A stretch of 64,000 bases of DNA, from NCBI GenBank assembly GCA_036503555.1, contig DASXWQ010000074.1, positions 24,646 through 88,645 on the forward strand, in the 5' to 3' direction. Shown in pieces: positions 15,868 through 28,345 of this stretch (position 1 is its first letter; each line of letters opens with the position of its first letter). The position numbers and the translations under genes were made by a program. The stretch comes from Actinocatenispora sp036503555 (GTDB taxonomy: Bacteria > Actinomycetota > Actinomycetes > Mycobacteriales > Micromonosporaceae). A model generated the notes under the pieces. The model made no database searches. It was not told where the DNA came from and saw only the letters and a list, made by a program, of their open reading frames with translations.

Positions 15868-16692
15868 TTACTGCTCCTGCATGCAGAGCACGAAGTCCAG
15901 CGACGACATCGACGAGTCGTGCTTCAGGTAGTACGTCGTGTCGGAGCCGGACACGTCGTCGCACTTGCTCGTGTCCGCGGTCCCGTCGAACCGCTTCAAC
16001 ACCTTGTACGCCCCCGACTTGCACTCGACGATCTTGAGCTCGGGGTCGCTGTCGGTGCCCTCGTTGCTCACGCACTGGCCCTCCTGGACCGTGTACGCGT
16101 CGGAGGTCTCGCTCGGGCTCGGCGAGTCGGACGGCGAGGGGCTGTCCGACGGCGACGGGCTGTCCGACGCCGACGCCGACGCGGACGCGCTCGGCGACGG
16201 GTCGGGGTCGCCGCCGCTGCCCCAGATCGCCCAGCCACCGATGCCGCAGCCCGCGAGGACCAGCACCGCGACGACCACGATGATGATCGCGATCAGCGGG
16301 CCCTTGCCCTTCTTCGGCGGCTCCTGGTACGGGCCGCCCTGCCAGCCACCGGGACCCCCGCCGTACGGCGGCGGGCCCTGCGGCGGCATCCCCGGGCCAC
16401 CCGGCCCGCCGGACATGGGCGGGCCGGACATCGGCGGCCCCGACATCGGGCCGCCGGGCGGGCCGGACATCGGCTGCCCGTACGGATCGGTGTTGTACTG
16501 CGGCTGCTGGCCGTACGGGTCCTGGCCGTACTGCGGCGGCTGCTGACCATACGGGTCCGGTTGGTTGTACTGCGGCGGCTGCGGCTCCCCGTACGGCTGG
16601 CCGTATCCGCCGGCCCCGGGCTGGCCGCCCTGCTGCCAGGGGTCCTGCGGCTGACCGGGATAGCCGCCGCCCGGTGGCCCGTAGTTCGACAT
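15868..16692 (-). CDS. Pro/Gly/Tyr-rich single-pass membrane protein with 4-Cys ectodomain (paralogue)
   Basis: A 274-residue paralogue of the downstream gene. It has a cytosolic Pro/Gln/Tyr/Gly-rich N-terminus with PYGQ repeats, a KKGKGPLIAIIIVVVAVLVLAGCGIG anchor helix, a Ser-Pro-Asp linker and a 4-Cys ectodomain (GQCVSN, VECKSG, SKCDDV, VLCMQ). A central AYKVLKRFDG strand is shared with the others. GGAGGA lies 5 nt before ATG 16692. The Asp-Ser-Pro repeats of the linker suggest a cell-wall-spanning or phosphorylatable spacer. Confidence 0.85.
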   Translation of the reverse strand: MSNYGPPGGGYPGQPQDPWQQGGQPGAGGYGQPYGEPQPPQYNQPDPYGQQPPQYGQDPYGQQPQYNTDPYGQPMSGPPGGPMSGPPMSGPPMSGGPGGPGMPPQGPPPYGGGPGGWQGGPYQEPPKKGKGPLIAIIIVVVAVLVLAGCGIGGWAIWGSGGDPDPSPSASASASASDSPSPSDSPSPSDSPSPSETSDAYTVQEGQCVSNEGTDSDPELKIVECKSGAYKVLKRFDGTADTSKCDDVSGSDTTYYLKHDSSMSSLDFVLCMQEQ

Positions 16693-16867
16693 CGATTCCT
16701 CCTCGATCGGCGCACGGCCATCGGAGCTGTCTCCTGCATCCGATATGACCGGTACGCCGGGGCGAGGCGCACGGCCGGTCCCGTCACGGTAACGTGGCCT
16801 GCCCACCCCCAGGAAACGCGGCCGTCCATGGCACCCGATCGTTCCCGGACCGTCACCGGCGGTCAGT

Positions 16868-20233
<3,366 letters not shown>

Positions 20234-20355
20234 CCTGCCACGAAACCCTCCGATACCACGCAGGGACACCCCGCGTACGGGCAGGTCGGACCGTTGACCC
20301 GAGGTGCGGGTGCGGCCGGCGCGGCGCCGCGGCGGGCGTCAGGCACCATGGGCGG

Positions 20356-20967
20356 ATGGACACGCTGGTGGACGGGGAGCTGGCCCTGCGCCCGATGCGG
20401 GAGGACGACTTCCCCACGATGGCCCGCTGGCTGTCCGACGCGCGCGTGCTCACCTGGTTCGGCGGGCGCGACCGCCCGATGTCCCTGCTCGATGTCACGG
20501 CGAAGTACCGGCCCCGGCTCGCCGGTACCGTCCCGACCACCTGCCTGATCGCCGAGCTCGACGCGGTACCCGTCGGCTACGTGCAGTACTACCGCTGGCG
20601 CGACCACAGCGCCGACGCCGCCGTGCTCGGACTGTCCACACTGGACAATCCGTACGGGCTGGACCTGTTCGTCGGCCGGACGGAGCTGTGGGGCACCGGC
20701 CTCGGCTCCCGGATGCTCCGCCTCCTGCTCGGCCACCTCTTCGGTACCCTCGGCGCCCGCCGCGTCGCGCTCTCCGCCATGTCGCACAACTACCGCGCGC
20801 TGCGGGCGTACGCGAAGGTCGGGTTCCGGCGGGTGCGGTTGGTGCCCGGGGCGGAGGTGCACGAGGGCGTCGCCCGCGACGAGTGGCTCATGGTCACCGA
20901 CCGCACCTCGTACGCCCGGGCCGCCCGCGCCGACGCCGACAGCACCGGACCCGTCAGTCGCAGTTGA
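20356..20967 (+). CDS. Aminoglycoside 6'-N-acetyltransferase-like GNAT protein
   Basis: A 203-residue GNAT protein whose motif order (LRPMREDDFPTMARWL, VGYVQYYRW, GLDLFVGRTELWGTGLGSRML, MSHNYRALRAYAKVGFRRVRL) resembles AAC(6')-Ib-like enzymes and related siderophore or aminoglycoside acetyltransferases. Acetyl-CoA binding is secure. Drug resistance is not proven: chromosomal AAC(6')-like proteins of actinobacteria often have other substrates. CACCAT precedes ATG 20356 by 6 nt, a near-leaderless layout. Confidence 0.83.
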   Translation: MDTLVDGELALRPMREDDFPTMARWLSDARVLTWFGGRDRPMSLLDVTAKYRPRLAGTVPTTCLIAELDAVPVGYVQYYRWRDHSADAAVLGLSTLDNPYGLDLFVGRTELWGTGLGSRMLRLLLGHLFGTLGARRVALSAMSHNYRALRAYAKVGFRRVRLVPGAEVHEGVARDEWLMVTDRTSYARAARADADSTGPVSRS

Positions 20968-21847
20968 GCAGGGTACGGGCGGCCGGCGGGGCGGTCGTCA
21001 GGTCGCGGCACGGGTACGAGCCGACCGCGACGGCCCGCCACCCCGTACTGCCGTGGTGCAGCACCACCCGGATCGTGCCCGCCTTCGGCGCCGTCAGGTC
21101 CGCGACCAGGTAGTCGTCCGCGCAGCGCGGCGTACCGACCGTCGTACCGGCGGGCAGCTTGTTGCCGGATCGCTGCCGCGCCACCGCCAGGATCTCCGTA
21201 CCCGACGGGGCGTCCGCGGGGCACGCCGTCTGCTGCGGCGCGGGCTGCGTCGCCCCGGGCAGCGGAAGGTCCGGCGCACCGACGCCAGGGTCCGTCGGCA
21301 GCTCCGGCGTGGCGCTGGTCGTCGTACCGCACGGCGTCCCGCCGGGCCGAGTGGTCGCACCAGGTAGGCCGGGTACGCCGGGCTGGGTGGTCACGCCAGG
21401 CAGGCCGGGCACGCCAGGCTGGGCGGTCGCACCGGGCTGGGCGGTCGCGCCGGGCTGGGCGGTCGCACCGGGCCGGCCGCCGGGCCGCCCGGTGATGCCG
21501 GGACGGCCCGTCGCATCGACCGGCTCGACGCGGTCCCGGTTTGCCGGGGTGGCCCGCTCCGGCACCACTCTGGTCGGCGGCGATGTGGAGTCGCCCGGCT
21601 GCGGCAGGGTCGGCGCACCGGGAGCCGCGCCACCGGGCTGGCCGCTCGGCGCGGAGCAGGCCGGCGACGCCGCGGTGGACGGTGCGGGACGGCCGGTCGC
21701 CTGTACCGGCTGCGGCAGGCGGTCCCCGCCACAGCCGGTGAGCAGCGGCGCCCCGACGAGCAGCGCGGCGGCCGCGAAACGCGCCGTACGGGACACTGCC
21801 CGCCGGTCCTGAGGGCCGCCCGGGGCGGTGGAACGCGGCCGTGGCAT
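20954..21847 (-). CDS. Lipoprotein with collagen-like Gly-Xaa-Xaa repeats
   Basis: A 297-residue exported lipoprotein: signal peptide RFAAAALLVGAPLLTGC, then ~110 residues of Pro/Gly/Thr repeats (GATAQP and GVPGLPGVTTQP), then a C-terminal globular domain with Cys residues (PRCADDYLVADL, SYPCRDL, LLNCD). The C-terminal part is probably a small beta domain. ATG 21847 follows TAGACA by 6 nt; GTG 21796 is an alternative that gives a shorter signal peptide. Convergent with the acetyltransferase (14-bp overlap of ends). Confidence 0.8.
   Translation of the reverse strand: MPRPRSTAPGGPQDRRAVSRTARFAAAALLVGAPLLTGCGGDRLPQPVQATGRPAPSTAASPACSAPSGQPGGAAPGAPTLPQPGDSTSPPTRVVPERATPANRDRVEPVDATGRPGITGRPGGRPGATAQPGATAQPGATAQPGVPGLPGVTTQPGVPGLPGATTRPGGTPCGTTTSATPELPTDPGVGAPDLPLPGATQPAPQQTACPADAPSGTEILAVARQRSGNKLPAGTTVGTPRCADDYLVADLTAPKAGTIRVVLHHGSTGWRAVAVGSYPCRDLTTAPPAARTLLNCD
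21379..21476. repeat. Tandem 18-nt coding repeats of the collagen-like lipoprotein
   Basis: Three near-identical copies of GGGCTGGGCGGTCGCRCC follow each other at about 21417-21470, with looser copies upstream. They encode GATAQP hexapeptides on the minus strand. The unit length is a multiple of three, so copy-number change would not break the frame. Confidence 0.7.
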
Positions 21848-21907
21848 GCGTCGTGTCTACCGCATGGTGCGCGCGGCGCGGAAGGGACGCCGGCCCCGCA
21901 ACCGCCG

Positions 21908-22435
21908 TTACTTCTTGATCACGACGAGCAGGCGGGCGGTGTCCGTCTTGCCCTGCTGGCGGCCGGCGACGCCGACCTCCTCGCCCTTCGTCACGGCGGA
22001 GCGGTCGGCGGCCTTCTTGTCCGCGCGTACCTTCGTGTCGCCGGTGAGGGTCCAGGTCTCGGTGAAGCCGTCGGACGACTTGACGGTCACCGACGTCGAG
22101 GTCACCGACTGCACCGTGCCGCGCTGCACCGCGACGGTGGCCGTACCGTTCTTCGTCTTGACGGTGACGTCGCCGTGCAGGGTGTGCCGCATGACGTACC
22201 GGCGGAGCCGCGGGTGCCGGTGTCCCTTCTGCTTCGGCGCGGCGGACTCGCCCGCCCCGGCCGGCTCGGCCTGCGGCTGCCCGGTGTCGGAGATGCCGAG
22301 TGCCTGGATCGCCTGGTCCTCGGCGGTACCGCCGAGAGCCGGCCCGCCGGCGTCGGGGCTGCTCGCCCCGCACCCCGCGAGCCCGACCAGCCCGATCGCG
22401 CCGGTGGCCAGTGCCACCGCCCAGCGACGCTTCAT
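21908..22435 (-). CDS. Lipoprotein with DUF5666-like domain
   Basis: A 175-residue lipoprotein: MKRRWAVALATGAIGLVGLAGC is a signal peptide with lipobox. The mature part has a His/Arg-rich KGHRHPRLRRY stretch and an OB-like beta domain (LHGDVTVKTKNGTATVAVQRG, VTSTSVTVKSSDGFTETWTL, TKGEEVGVAG). These resemble DUF5666 repeats seen in secreted proteins next to two-component systems. GGAGG lies about 6 nt before ATG 22435. It is downstream of the kinase gene and may be a target or sensor partner. Confidence 0.8.
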   Translation of the reverse strand: MKRRWAVALATGAIGLVGLAGCGASSPDAGGPALGGTAEDQAIQALGISDTGQPQAEPAGAGESAAPKQKGHRHPRLRRYVMRHTLHGDVTVKTKNGTATVAVQRGTVQSVTSTSVTVKSSDGFTETWTLTGDTKVRADKKAADRSAVTKGEEVGVAGRQQGKTDTARLLVVIKK

Positions 22436-22539
22436 GCCAACCTCCGATGTGTACGTGTCGCCGCGTTCACCGCGACACGCCACACACTTCCGTGCCGCGG
22501 CGCGGATCTCGTCAACGCCGTGTTCGAGCTTGGTAAGAG

Positions 22540-23892
22540 TCAGAGCGTCACGGTGAAGCGGGCGCCGCCCTCGGGCGCGTGGCCGGCGTCGATCCGCCCG
22601 CCGAGCCGGGCCACGAGCCGCGCGGCGAGCGCCAGTCCGAGCCCGGTGCCGACGGGACGCACCCCGCGGTACTTCTGGTACAGCCGGCCCCGCTCGAACG
22701 CGACCGCCAGGTCCTCGTCGGACAGCCCGGGCCCGCCGTCGCGTACCTCCAGGGTGCCGGGGGCGCGGACCGCGACGACCAGCGGCGCACCGGCCGGGAC
22801 CACGCGGAACGCGTTCTCCAGCAGGCCGTCGAGCACCTGGCGCAGCCGCCCCGGATCCGTACGGACACGGGTCGGCCCGGTGTCGGGGAGTTCGAGGCGC
22901 AGGTCGACGTCGGCGTCGGCGCAGCGCGGTCGCCAGGCGGTGACGGCGGCGCCGGCCAGCTCGGCCAGGTCGACGTCGACCACCTCGATCGGGAAGTCCT
23001 GCGCGGACAGCCGGGCCAGCGCCAGCAGGTCGGTGACGAGCCGGTCGAGCCGCCCCGCCTCGGCCAGCACGGTACGGCCGGCCTCGGCCACCCGCGGCGC
23101 GTCGGATCCGGGCAGCACGCCGTCGGCCAACGCCTCGCCGTAGCCGCGGATCGCCGTCAACGGCGTACGCAGCTCGTGCGACACGGACAGCAGGAAGTCG
23201 CGCTGCCGGCCCTCGCTCTCGGCCAGGGCACCGGCCAGCCCGTTCAGCGCCGCGGACAGCTCGGCGACCTCGGCCGGCGCCTCGACGGGCAGCCGTACCG
23301 TGCGGTCGCCGGCCGACAGCCGGCGTGCCACGCCCGCCGCGCGCCGGATCGGCCGGGCCAGCCAGCGCGCCAGCAGCGCGCCCGCGACCACCCCGGCGAC
23401 CAGCCCCGCCAGCAGCGCCAGGCCCAGCGACAGCACCGCACCCGCCCCGAGTACCCGGGGCATCGGCTGGGCCAGCACCACGCCGGACCCGTCGCCGAGC
23501 GGGCGGCCGGCGAGCATGATCCCGCGCCCGCCGCGTACGCCGGACGCGTCGATCGCGCGCCCGCCCGCGACGGCCCGCGTCACCCGCTCCGGCACCCAGC
23601 CCCGGTCGGCGCGGCCGTCGGTGACGAGCGACAGCTCCACGCCGTACCGCCGGAGCCGGCGGGCGACCGCCTCGGACCGTACCGGCTTGCCGGCGCGCGG
23701 GACGAGCAGTGCGGTCGCGACGTCGGCCTGTTCGGCGAGGTTGCGCCGGTCGGCGCGGGCCTCCGCGGACCGCGCCAGCGGTACCGCGACGGCGGCGGTC
23801 ACCAGCACCGACACGAGCGCGACCAGGCACGTGACCAGCGTCGAGCGCCGCCCGAGCCCGCCCGGCCGACGCGTCGTGGCCGGCGCGGTCAC
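22540..23892 (-). CDS. Two-component sensor histidine kinase
   Basis: A 450-residue membrane kinase. There are two N-terminal transmembrane helices (LVTCLVALVSVLVTAAVAVPL and LSLGLALLAGLVAGVVAGALL) around a ~110-residue extracellular sensor. A HAMP segment (RWLARPIRRAAGVARRLSAGD) follows, then the H-box FLLSVSHELRTPLTAIRGYGEA, N-box LLENAF, G1 VRDGGPGLS and G2 GTGLGLALAARL. GTG 23892 overlaps the response-regulator stop by 4 nt. The signal is unknown; a cell-envelope stress is plausible given the lipoprotein next door. Confidence 0.94.
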   Translation of the reverse strand: MTAPATTRRPGGLGRRSTLVTCLVALVSVLVTAAVAVPLARSAEARADRRNLAEQADVATALLVPRAGKPVRSEAVARRLRRYGVELSLVTDGRADRGWVPERVTRAVAGGRAIDASGVRGGRGIMLAGRPLGDGSGVVLAQPMPRVLGAGAVLSLGLALLAGLVAGVVAGALLARWLARPIRRAAGVARRLSAGDRTVRLPVEAPAEVAELSAALNGLAGALAESEGRQRDFLLSVSHELRTPLTAIRGYGEALADGVLPGSDAPRVAEAGRTVLAEAGRLDRLVTDLLALARLSAQDFPIEVVDVDLAELAGAAVTAWRPRCADADVDLRLELPDTGPTRVRTDPGRLRQVLDGLLENAFRVVPAGAPLVVAVRAPGTLEVRDGGPGLSDEDLAVAFERGRLYQKYRGVRPVGTGLGLALAARLVARLGGRIDAGHAPEGGARFTVTL

Positions 23893-24569
23893 GGCGTCGC
23901 CTCGGCGGCGTAGCCGACACCCCGGACCGTACGGATCGGGCTGGCCGGGCCGAGCTTGCCGCGTACCTGGGCGACGTGCACGTCGACGGTGCGGGTGCCG
24001 GCCTGCGCCGCGTACCCCCAGACGGCGGCGAGCAGCTCCTCCCGGGTGAACACCCGACCCGGCCGCGCCATCAGGTGCGCCAGCAGGTCGAACTCGGTCG
24101 TCGTCAGGTGCACCTCGGCGTCGTCGACGGTCACCCGCCGCCGCTCGCTGTCCACGCTGACCGCACCGAGCCGGTGCACCCGGCGTTCCGGCACCGGCCC
24201 GGCGGTACGCCGGAGCACCGCGCGCAGCCGCGCCACCAGCTCACGTGGGCTGAACGGCTTCGTCACGTAGTCGTCGGCGCCGAGCTCCAGCCCGACGATC
24301 CGGTCGACCTCGTCGTCCGCCGCGGTCAGGAACAGCACCGGGGTCCAGTCGTCGGCGGCACGCATCCGCCGACACACCTCCGTACCGTCGATCCCCGGCA
24401 GCCGGATGTCGAGGACGACCGCGACGGGCCGGTCCCGGCGTACCGCGGCGAGGCCGGACTCGCCGTCTCCGCAGCAGGACACGCCGAAGCCGTCCCGGCT
24501 CAGGTACAGCCGGACCAGCTCCGCTATCGCCGGCTCGTCCTCGACGACCAGCACCAGTCCCTGCGCCAC
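23889..24569 (-). CDS. OmpR/PhoB-family response regulator
   Basis: A 226-residue regulator: receiver domain with VVEDEPAIAEL (acidic pair), VVLDIRLPGIDGTEV (phospho-Asp) and GADDYVTKPFSPREL (conserved Lys), then a winged-helix DNA-binding domain (HLTTTEFDLLAHLMARPGRVFTREELL, TRTVDVHVAQVRGKL, IRTVRGVGYAAE). GTG 24569 follows GGAGGGG. The gene is translationally coupled to the kinase at 22540-23892. Confidence 0.95.
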   Translation of the reverse strand: MAQGLVLVVEDEPAIAELVRLYLSRDGFGVSCCGDGESGLAAVRRDRPVAVVLDIRLPGIDGTEVCRRMRAADDWTPVLFLTAADDEVDRIVGLELGADDYVTKPFSPRELVARLRAVLRRTAGPVPERRVHRLGAVSVDSERRRVTVDDAEVHLTTTEFDLLAHLMARPGRVFTREELLAAVWGYAAQAGTRTVDVHVAQVRGKLGPASPIRTVRGVGYAAEATP

Positions 24570-24656
24570 CGTCCCCTCCTGCCGCGCGATCCTGACCGGC
24601 CCCGGTCACGGCCCGGTCACGACACCGTACGACCGGGGTACGGGCGCTGTGGCCTT

Positions 24657-24750
24657 TGCTCTGCACACCGGTGCGCGGCGCTGCCCCTGGTGTGCAGAAC
24701 CGGGCTCTGCGCACCGGTGTGCAGAGCCCGGCTCTGCGCACCTCTGCGCA
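24657..24750. repeat. Cluster of palindromic REP-like repeats
   Basis: Two tandem 27-nt units (24689-24715 and 24716-24742), 25/27 identical, each fold on themselves: GGTGTGCAGA pairs with TCTGCGCACC. A partial copy lies at 24657-24676 and a trailing CTCTGCGCA at 24742-24750. The same arms occur at 7924-7952. The stretch lies between the response-regulator start and the aroG stop, with no ORF. Confidence 0.75.
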
Positions 24751-24781
24751 TCACGGGGCCCGGCGCGCGGAGCGCCGGCGG

Positions 24782-25867
24782 TCAGGCCAGCGCCGCGCCG
24801 GCGTGGACCGTACGCCGGGCGCGGACCGCGGCGGCCAGCTCCCGCAGCACCGGCACGGTCATGTCCCAGCCCATGCAGGCGTCCGTCACGCTCTGCCCGT
24901 ACGCGAGGTCGCCGGTGCCGCCCTCGATGCCGAGCGACTGCTTCCCGTCGACGAGGAAGCTCTCCAGCATCACGCCGGAGATGCCGGTCCGGCCGGCGGT
25001 GAGCTGCCCGGCGATGTCGGCGGCCACGACCGGCTGGCGGCGGTGGTCCTTGCCGCTGTTGCCGTGCGAGCAGTCGATGATCAGCCGCTCCGGCAGCCGC
25101 GCGGCGCGCAGCTCCGCCAGCGCCGCCTCGACGTGCTCGGCCGCGTAGTTCGGGCCGCCGCGGCCACCGCGCAGGATGACGTGGCCGTCCGGGTTTCCGG
25201 TGGTCTGCATGATCGCGGCGACGCCGTGCTCGGTGATGCCGGGGAAGACGTGCGGCACCGCGGCCGCGCGTACCGCGTCGATGGCGACGGTGATCCCGCC
25301 GTCGGTGCCGTTCTTGATGCCGATCGGCATGGACAGGCCGGACGCCAGCTGCCGGTGCACCTGGCTCTCCGCGGTACGCGCGCCGATCGCGCCCCAGCTC
25401 ACCGTGTCCGCCAGGAACTGCGGCAGGATCGGGTCAAGGTACTCGCAGCCGACGGGCAGGCCCAGCGCCAGGATGTCCAGCAGCAGCTTGCGGCCGACCC
25501 GCAGGCCGGTGTTCGCGTCGAAGCTGCCGTCCAGGTGCGGGTCGTTGAGCAGGCCCTTCCACCCGACGACGGTGCGCGGCTTCTCGAAGTACACCCGCAT
25601 GACGATCGCGAGGTCGTCGCTCAGCTCCCGGTTCACCTCGGCGAGGCGCTCCGCGTACTCCAGGGCGGCGGCCGGGTCGTGCACCGAGCAGGGCCCGACG
25701 ATCACGAGCAGGCGGTCGTCGGCGCCGGACAGTACGCCGGTGACGGCGCTGCGGCCGGCCCGTACCGTGGCGGCGGCCGGCTCGGTGAGCGGCAGCTCCT
25801 CGGCGAGGAGGGCCGGCTGCACCAGCGGGCGTACCGACTCGATGCGGCGATCTCGGAGCGGTTCCAT
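24782..25867 (-). CDS. aroG: DAHP synthase, class I (AroG type)
   Basis: A 361-residue 3-deoxy-7-phosphoheptulonate synthase, the first step of the shikimate pathway: phosphoenolpyruvate plus erythrose 4-phosphate to DAHP. Signature segments are LLVIVGPCSVHDP, MRVYFEKPRTVVGWKGL, DPHLDGSFDANTGL, MPIGIKNGTDGG, HVILRGGRGGPNY, IIDCSHGNSGKDHRRQP and SGVMLESFLVDGKQ. It is preceded by a leaderless leader peptide with Tyr, Trp and Phe codons and a terminator, so aromatic amino acid attenuation is expected. Which end-product inhibits the enzyme itself is not visible. Confidence 0.96.
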   Translation of the reverse strand: MEPLRDRRIESVRPLVQPALLAEELPLTEPAAATVRAGRSAVTGVLSGADDRLLVIVGPCSVHDPAAALEYAERLAEVNRELSDDLAIVMRVYFEKPRTVVGWKGLLNDPHLDGSFDANTGLRVGRKLLLDILALGLPVGCEYLDPILPQFLADTVSWGAIGARTAESQVHRQLASGLSMPIGIKNGTDGGITVAIDAVRAAAVPHVFPGITEHGVAAIMQTTGNPDGHVILRGGRGGPNYAAEHVEAALAELRAARLPERLIIDCSHGNSGKDHRRQPVVAADIAGQLTAGRTGISGVMLESFLVDGKQSLGIEGGTGDLAYGQSVTDACMGWDMTVPVLRELAAAVRARRTVHAGAALA

Positions 25868-25930
25868 GGATCAGACCTTTCCGCAGACCGCACTGAGTGC
25901 CACCCGGCCGGCCTGCTGCGGGAAAACGCG

Positions 25931-25958
25931 AAAGGCAGGGGAGGCGTCCCCTGCCTTT
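25931..25958 (-). terminator. aroG: Attenuator hairpin upstream of aroG
   Basis: AAAGGCAGGGG and CCCCTGCCTTT form a perfect 11-bp stem with loop ACGCCT, followed on the minus strand by CGCGTTTTCC. It lies 63 nt before the aroG start and immediately after the 3' arm of a larger stem (25959-25973 with 26008-26022). Confidence 0.85.
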
Positions 25959-26022
25959 GCCGGCTCTGGATGGTTGGTGGCGTCAGCCCACGGTGACCCG
26001 ACCGACCCCATCCAGGGCCGGC
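25959..26022 (-). promoter_or_regulatory. aroG: Long leader-RNA stem between leader peptide and attenuator
   Basis: Segments 26008-26022 (GCCGGCCCTGGATGG) and 25959-25973 (CCATCCAGAGCCGGC) pair in 14 of 15 positions. The 5' arm starts 5 nt after the Phe codon of the leader peptide, so a ribosome paused at Tyr/Trp/Phe codons would cover it. No ligand-binding riboswitch family was recognised. Confidence 0.7.
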
Positions 26023-26051
26023 GACGTAAACCACCGATACAGACGCGACAC
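25983..26051 (-). CDS. aroG leader peptide with consecutive aromatic codons
   Basis: A 22-codon ORF from GTG 26051 to TGA at 25983-25985. It reads VSRLYRWFTSP at the N-terminal part, so codons 5, 7 and 8 are Tyr (TAT), Trp (TGG) and Phe (TTT). TAGACT (26059-26064) lies 7 nt upstream, giving a leaderless transcript. The -10 box overlaps the stop codon of the gene at 26062. All three end-products of the shikimate pathway are represented, exactly what a ribosome-mediated attenuator of DAHP synthase would need. Confidence 0.8.
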   Translation of the reverse strand: MSRLYRWFTSPALDGVGRVTVG

Positions 26052-26061
26052 GTTGGGGAGT

Positions 26062-26508
26062 CTAGCCCGCGCGGCGCTGCCGCGGGATACGGGGCAGATC
26101 GAAGACCCGGTGGAACACGCCGGCGAGCCGGTCCAGCTGCCCCGGGTACGGCGCCCGTACCCACAGGTGGTGTGTCCGGTTCTCGGCCGTGAAGCGCAGG
26201 TCGACCAGGGCCAGGCGCGGGCGTACCTGCCAGTCCAGGTCGGACATCTCGGTCAGCCCGGTCGACAGGTACGGCCGGATCCGGTCCAGCACGCGGACCC
26301 GCCGGTTGACGACGAGCCGGCGGCGGGTGAGCAACAGCACGAGGTCGCCCTGGATGAAGCGGTTCGGTTCGGTGCACTGCGCGACGGCGAGCGTGGTGTC
26401 GTGCCGGCCCACGTCCCGCCGGAAGACCGGTACGTGCCGGCTCACCGTGGTCGTGTCGAGCCCCGCCTCGGCGGCGGCGGGCAGTAGGGAAAGGGCGAAC
26501 GTGTCCAT
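26062..26508 (-). CDS. Unrecognised 148-aa protein
   Basis: A 148-residue soluble protein with beta-strand-rich segments (RRDVGRHDTTLAVAQCTEPN, DLVLLLTRRRLVVNRRVRVLD, LDWQVRPRLALVDLRFTAEN, HHLWVRAPYPGQLDRL). The spacing of strands is reminiscent of a bacterial PH-like domain, but I cannot assign a family. The start ATG 26508 has GGAGGAAAT directly upstream. Its TAG stop is part of the -10 box of the aroG leader. Confidence 0.75.
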   Translation of the reverse strand: MDTFALSLLPAAAEAGLDTTTVSRHVPVFRRDVGRHDTTLAVAQCTEPNRFIQGDLVLLLTRRRLVVNRRVRVLDRIRPYLSTGLTEMSDLDWQVRPRLALVDLRFTAENRTHHLWVRAPYPGQLDRLAGVFHRVFDLPRIPRQRRAG

Positions 26509-26573
26509 GATTTCCTCCGGCGGATACAACGCCGCCGGAGTCGCCACGTCACGCACCGCATCCCTCGCCGGGG

Positions 26574-28280
<1,707 letters not shown>

Positions 28281-28345
28281 GCCGCTCCTCCTCCGTCGGG
28301 ACATCCGAGCACCGACGTTAGCGGTGATCGGATGTCTGGAGAAGG

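Noticed and set aside
12776..15931. Plus-strand frame of over 1000 codons
   Set aside because: Antisense to the ArsR, DUF6314, MFS and 4-Cys membrane protein genes; low-complexity Arg/Ala sequence without domains.
20356..20967. Acquired aminoglycoside-resistance cassette
   Set aside because: AAC(6')-like motifs are present, but codon use matches the neighbours and no integron, insertion sequence or direct repeat flanks the gene.
25931..26064. T-box or ligand riboswitch in front of aroG
   Set aside because: No T-box specifier or antiterminator sequence; the short ORF with Tyr/Trp/Phe codons explains the leader better as ribosome-mediated attenuation.
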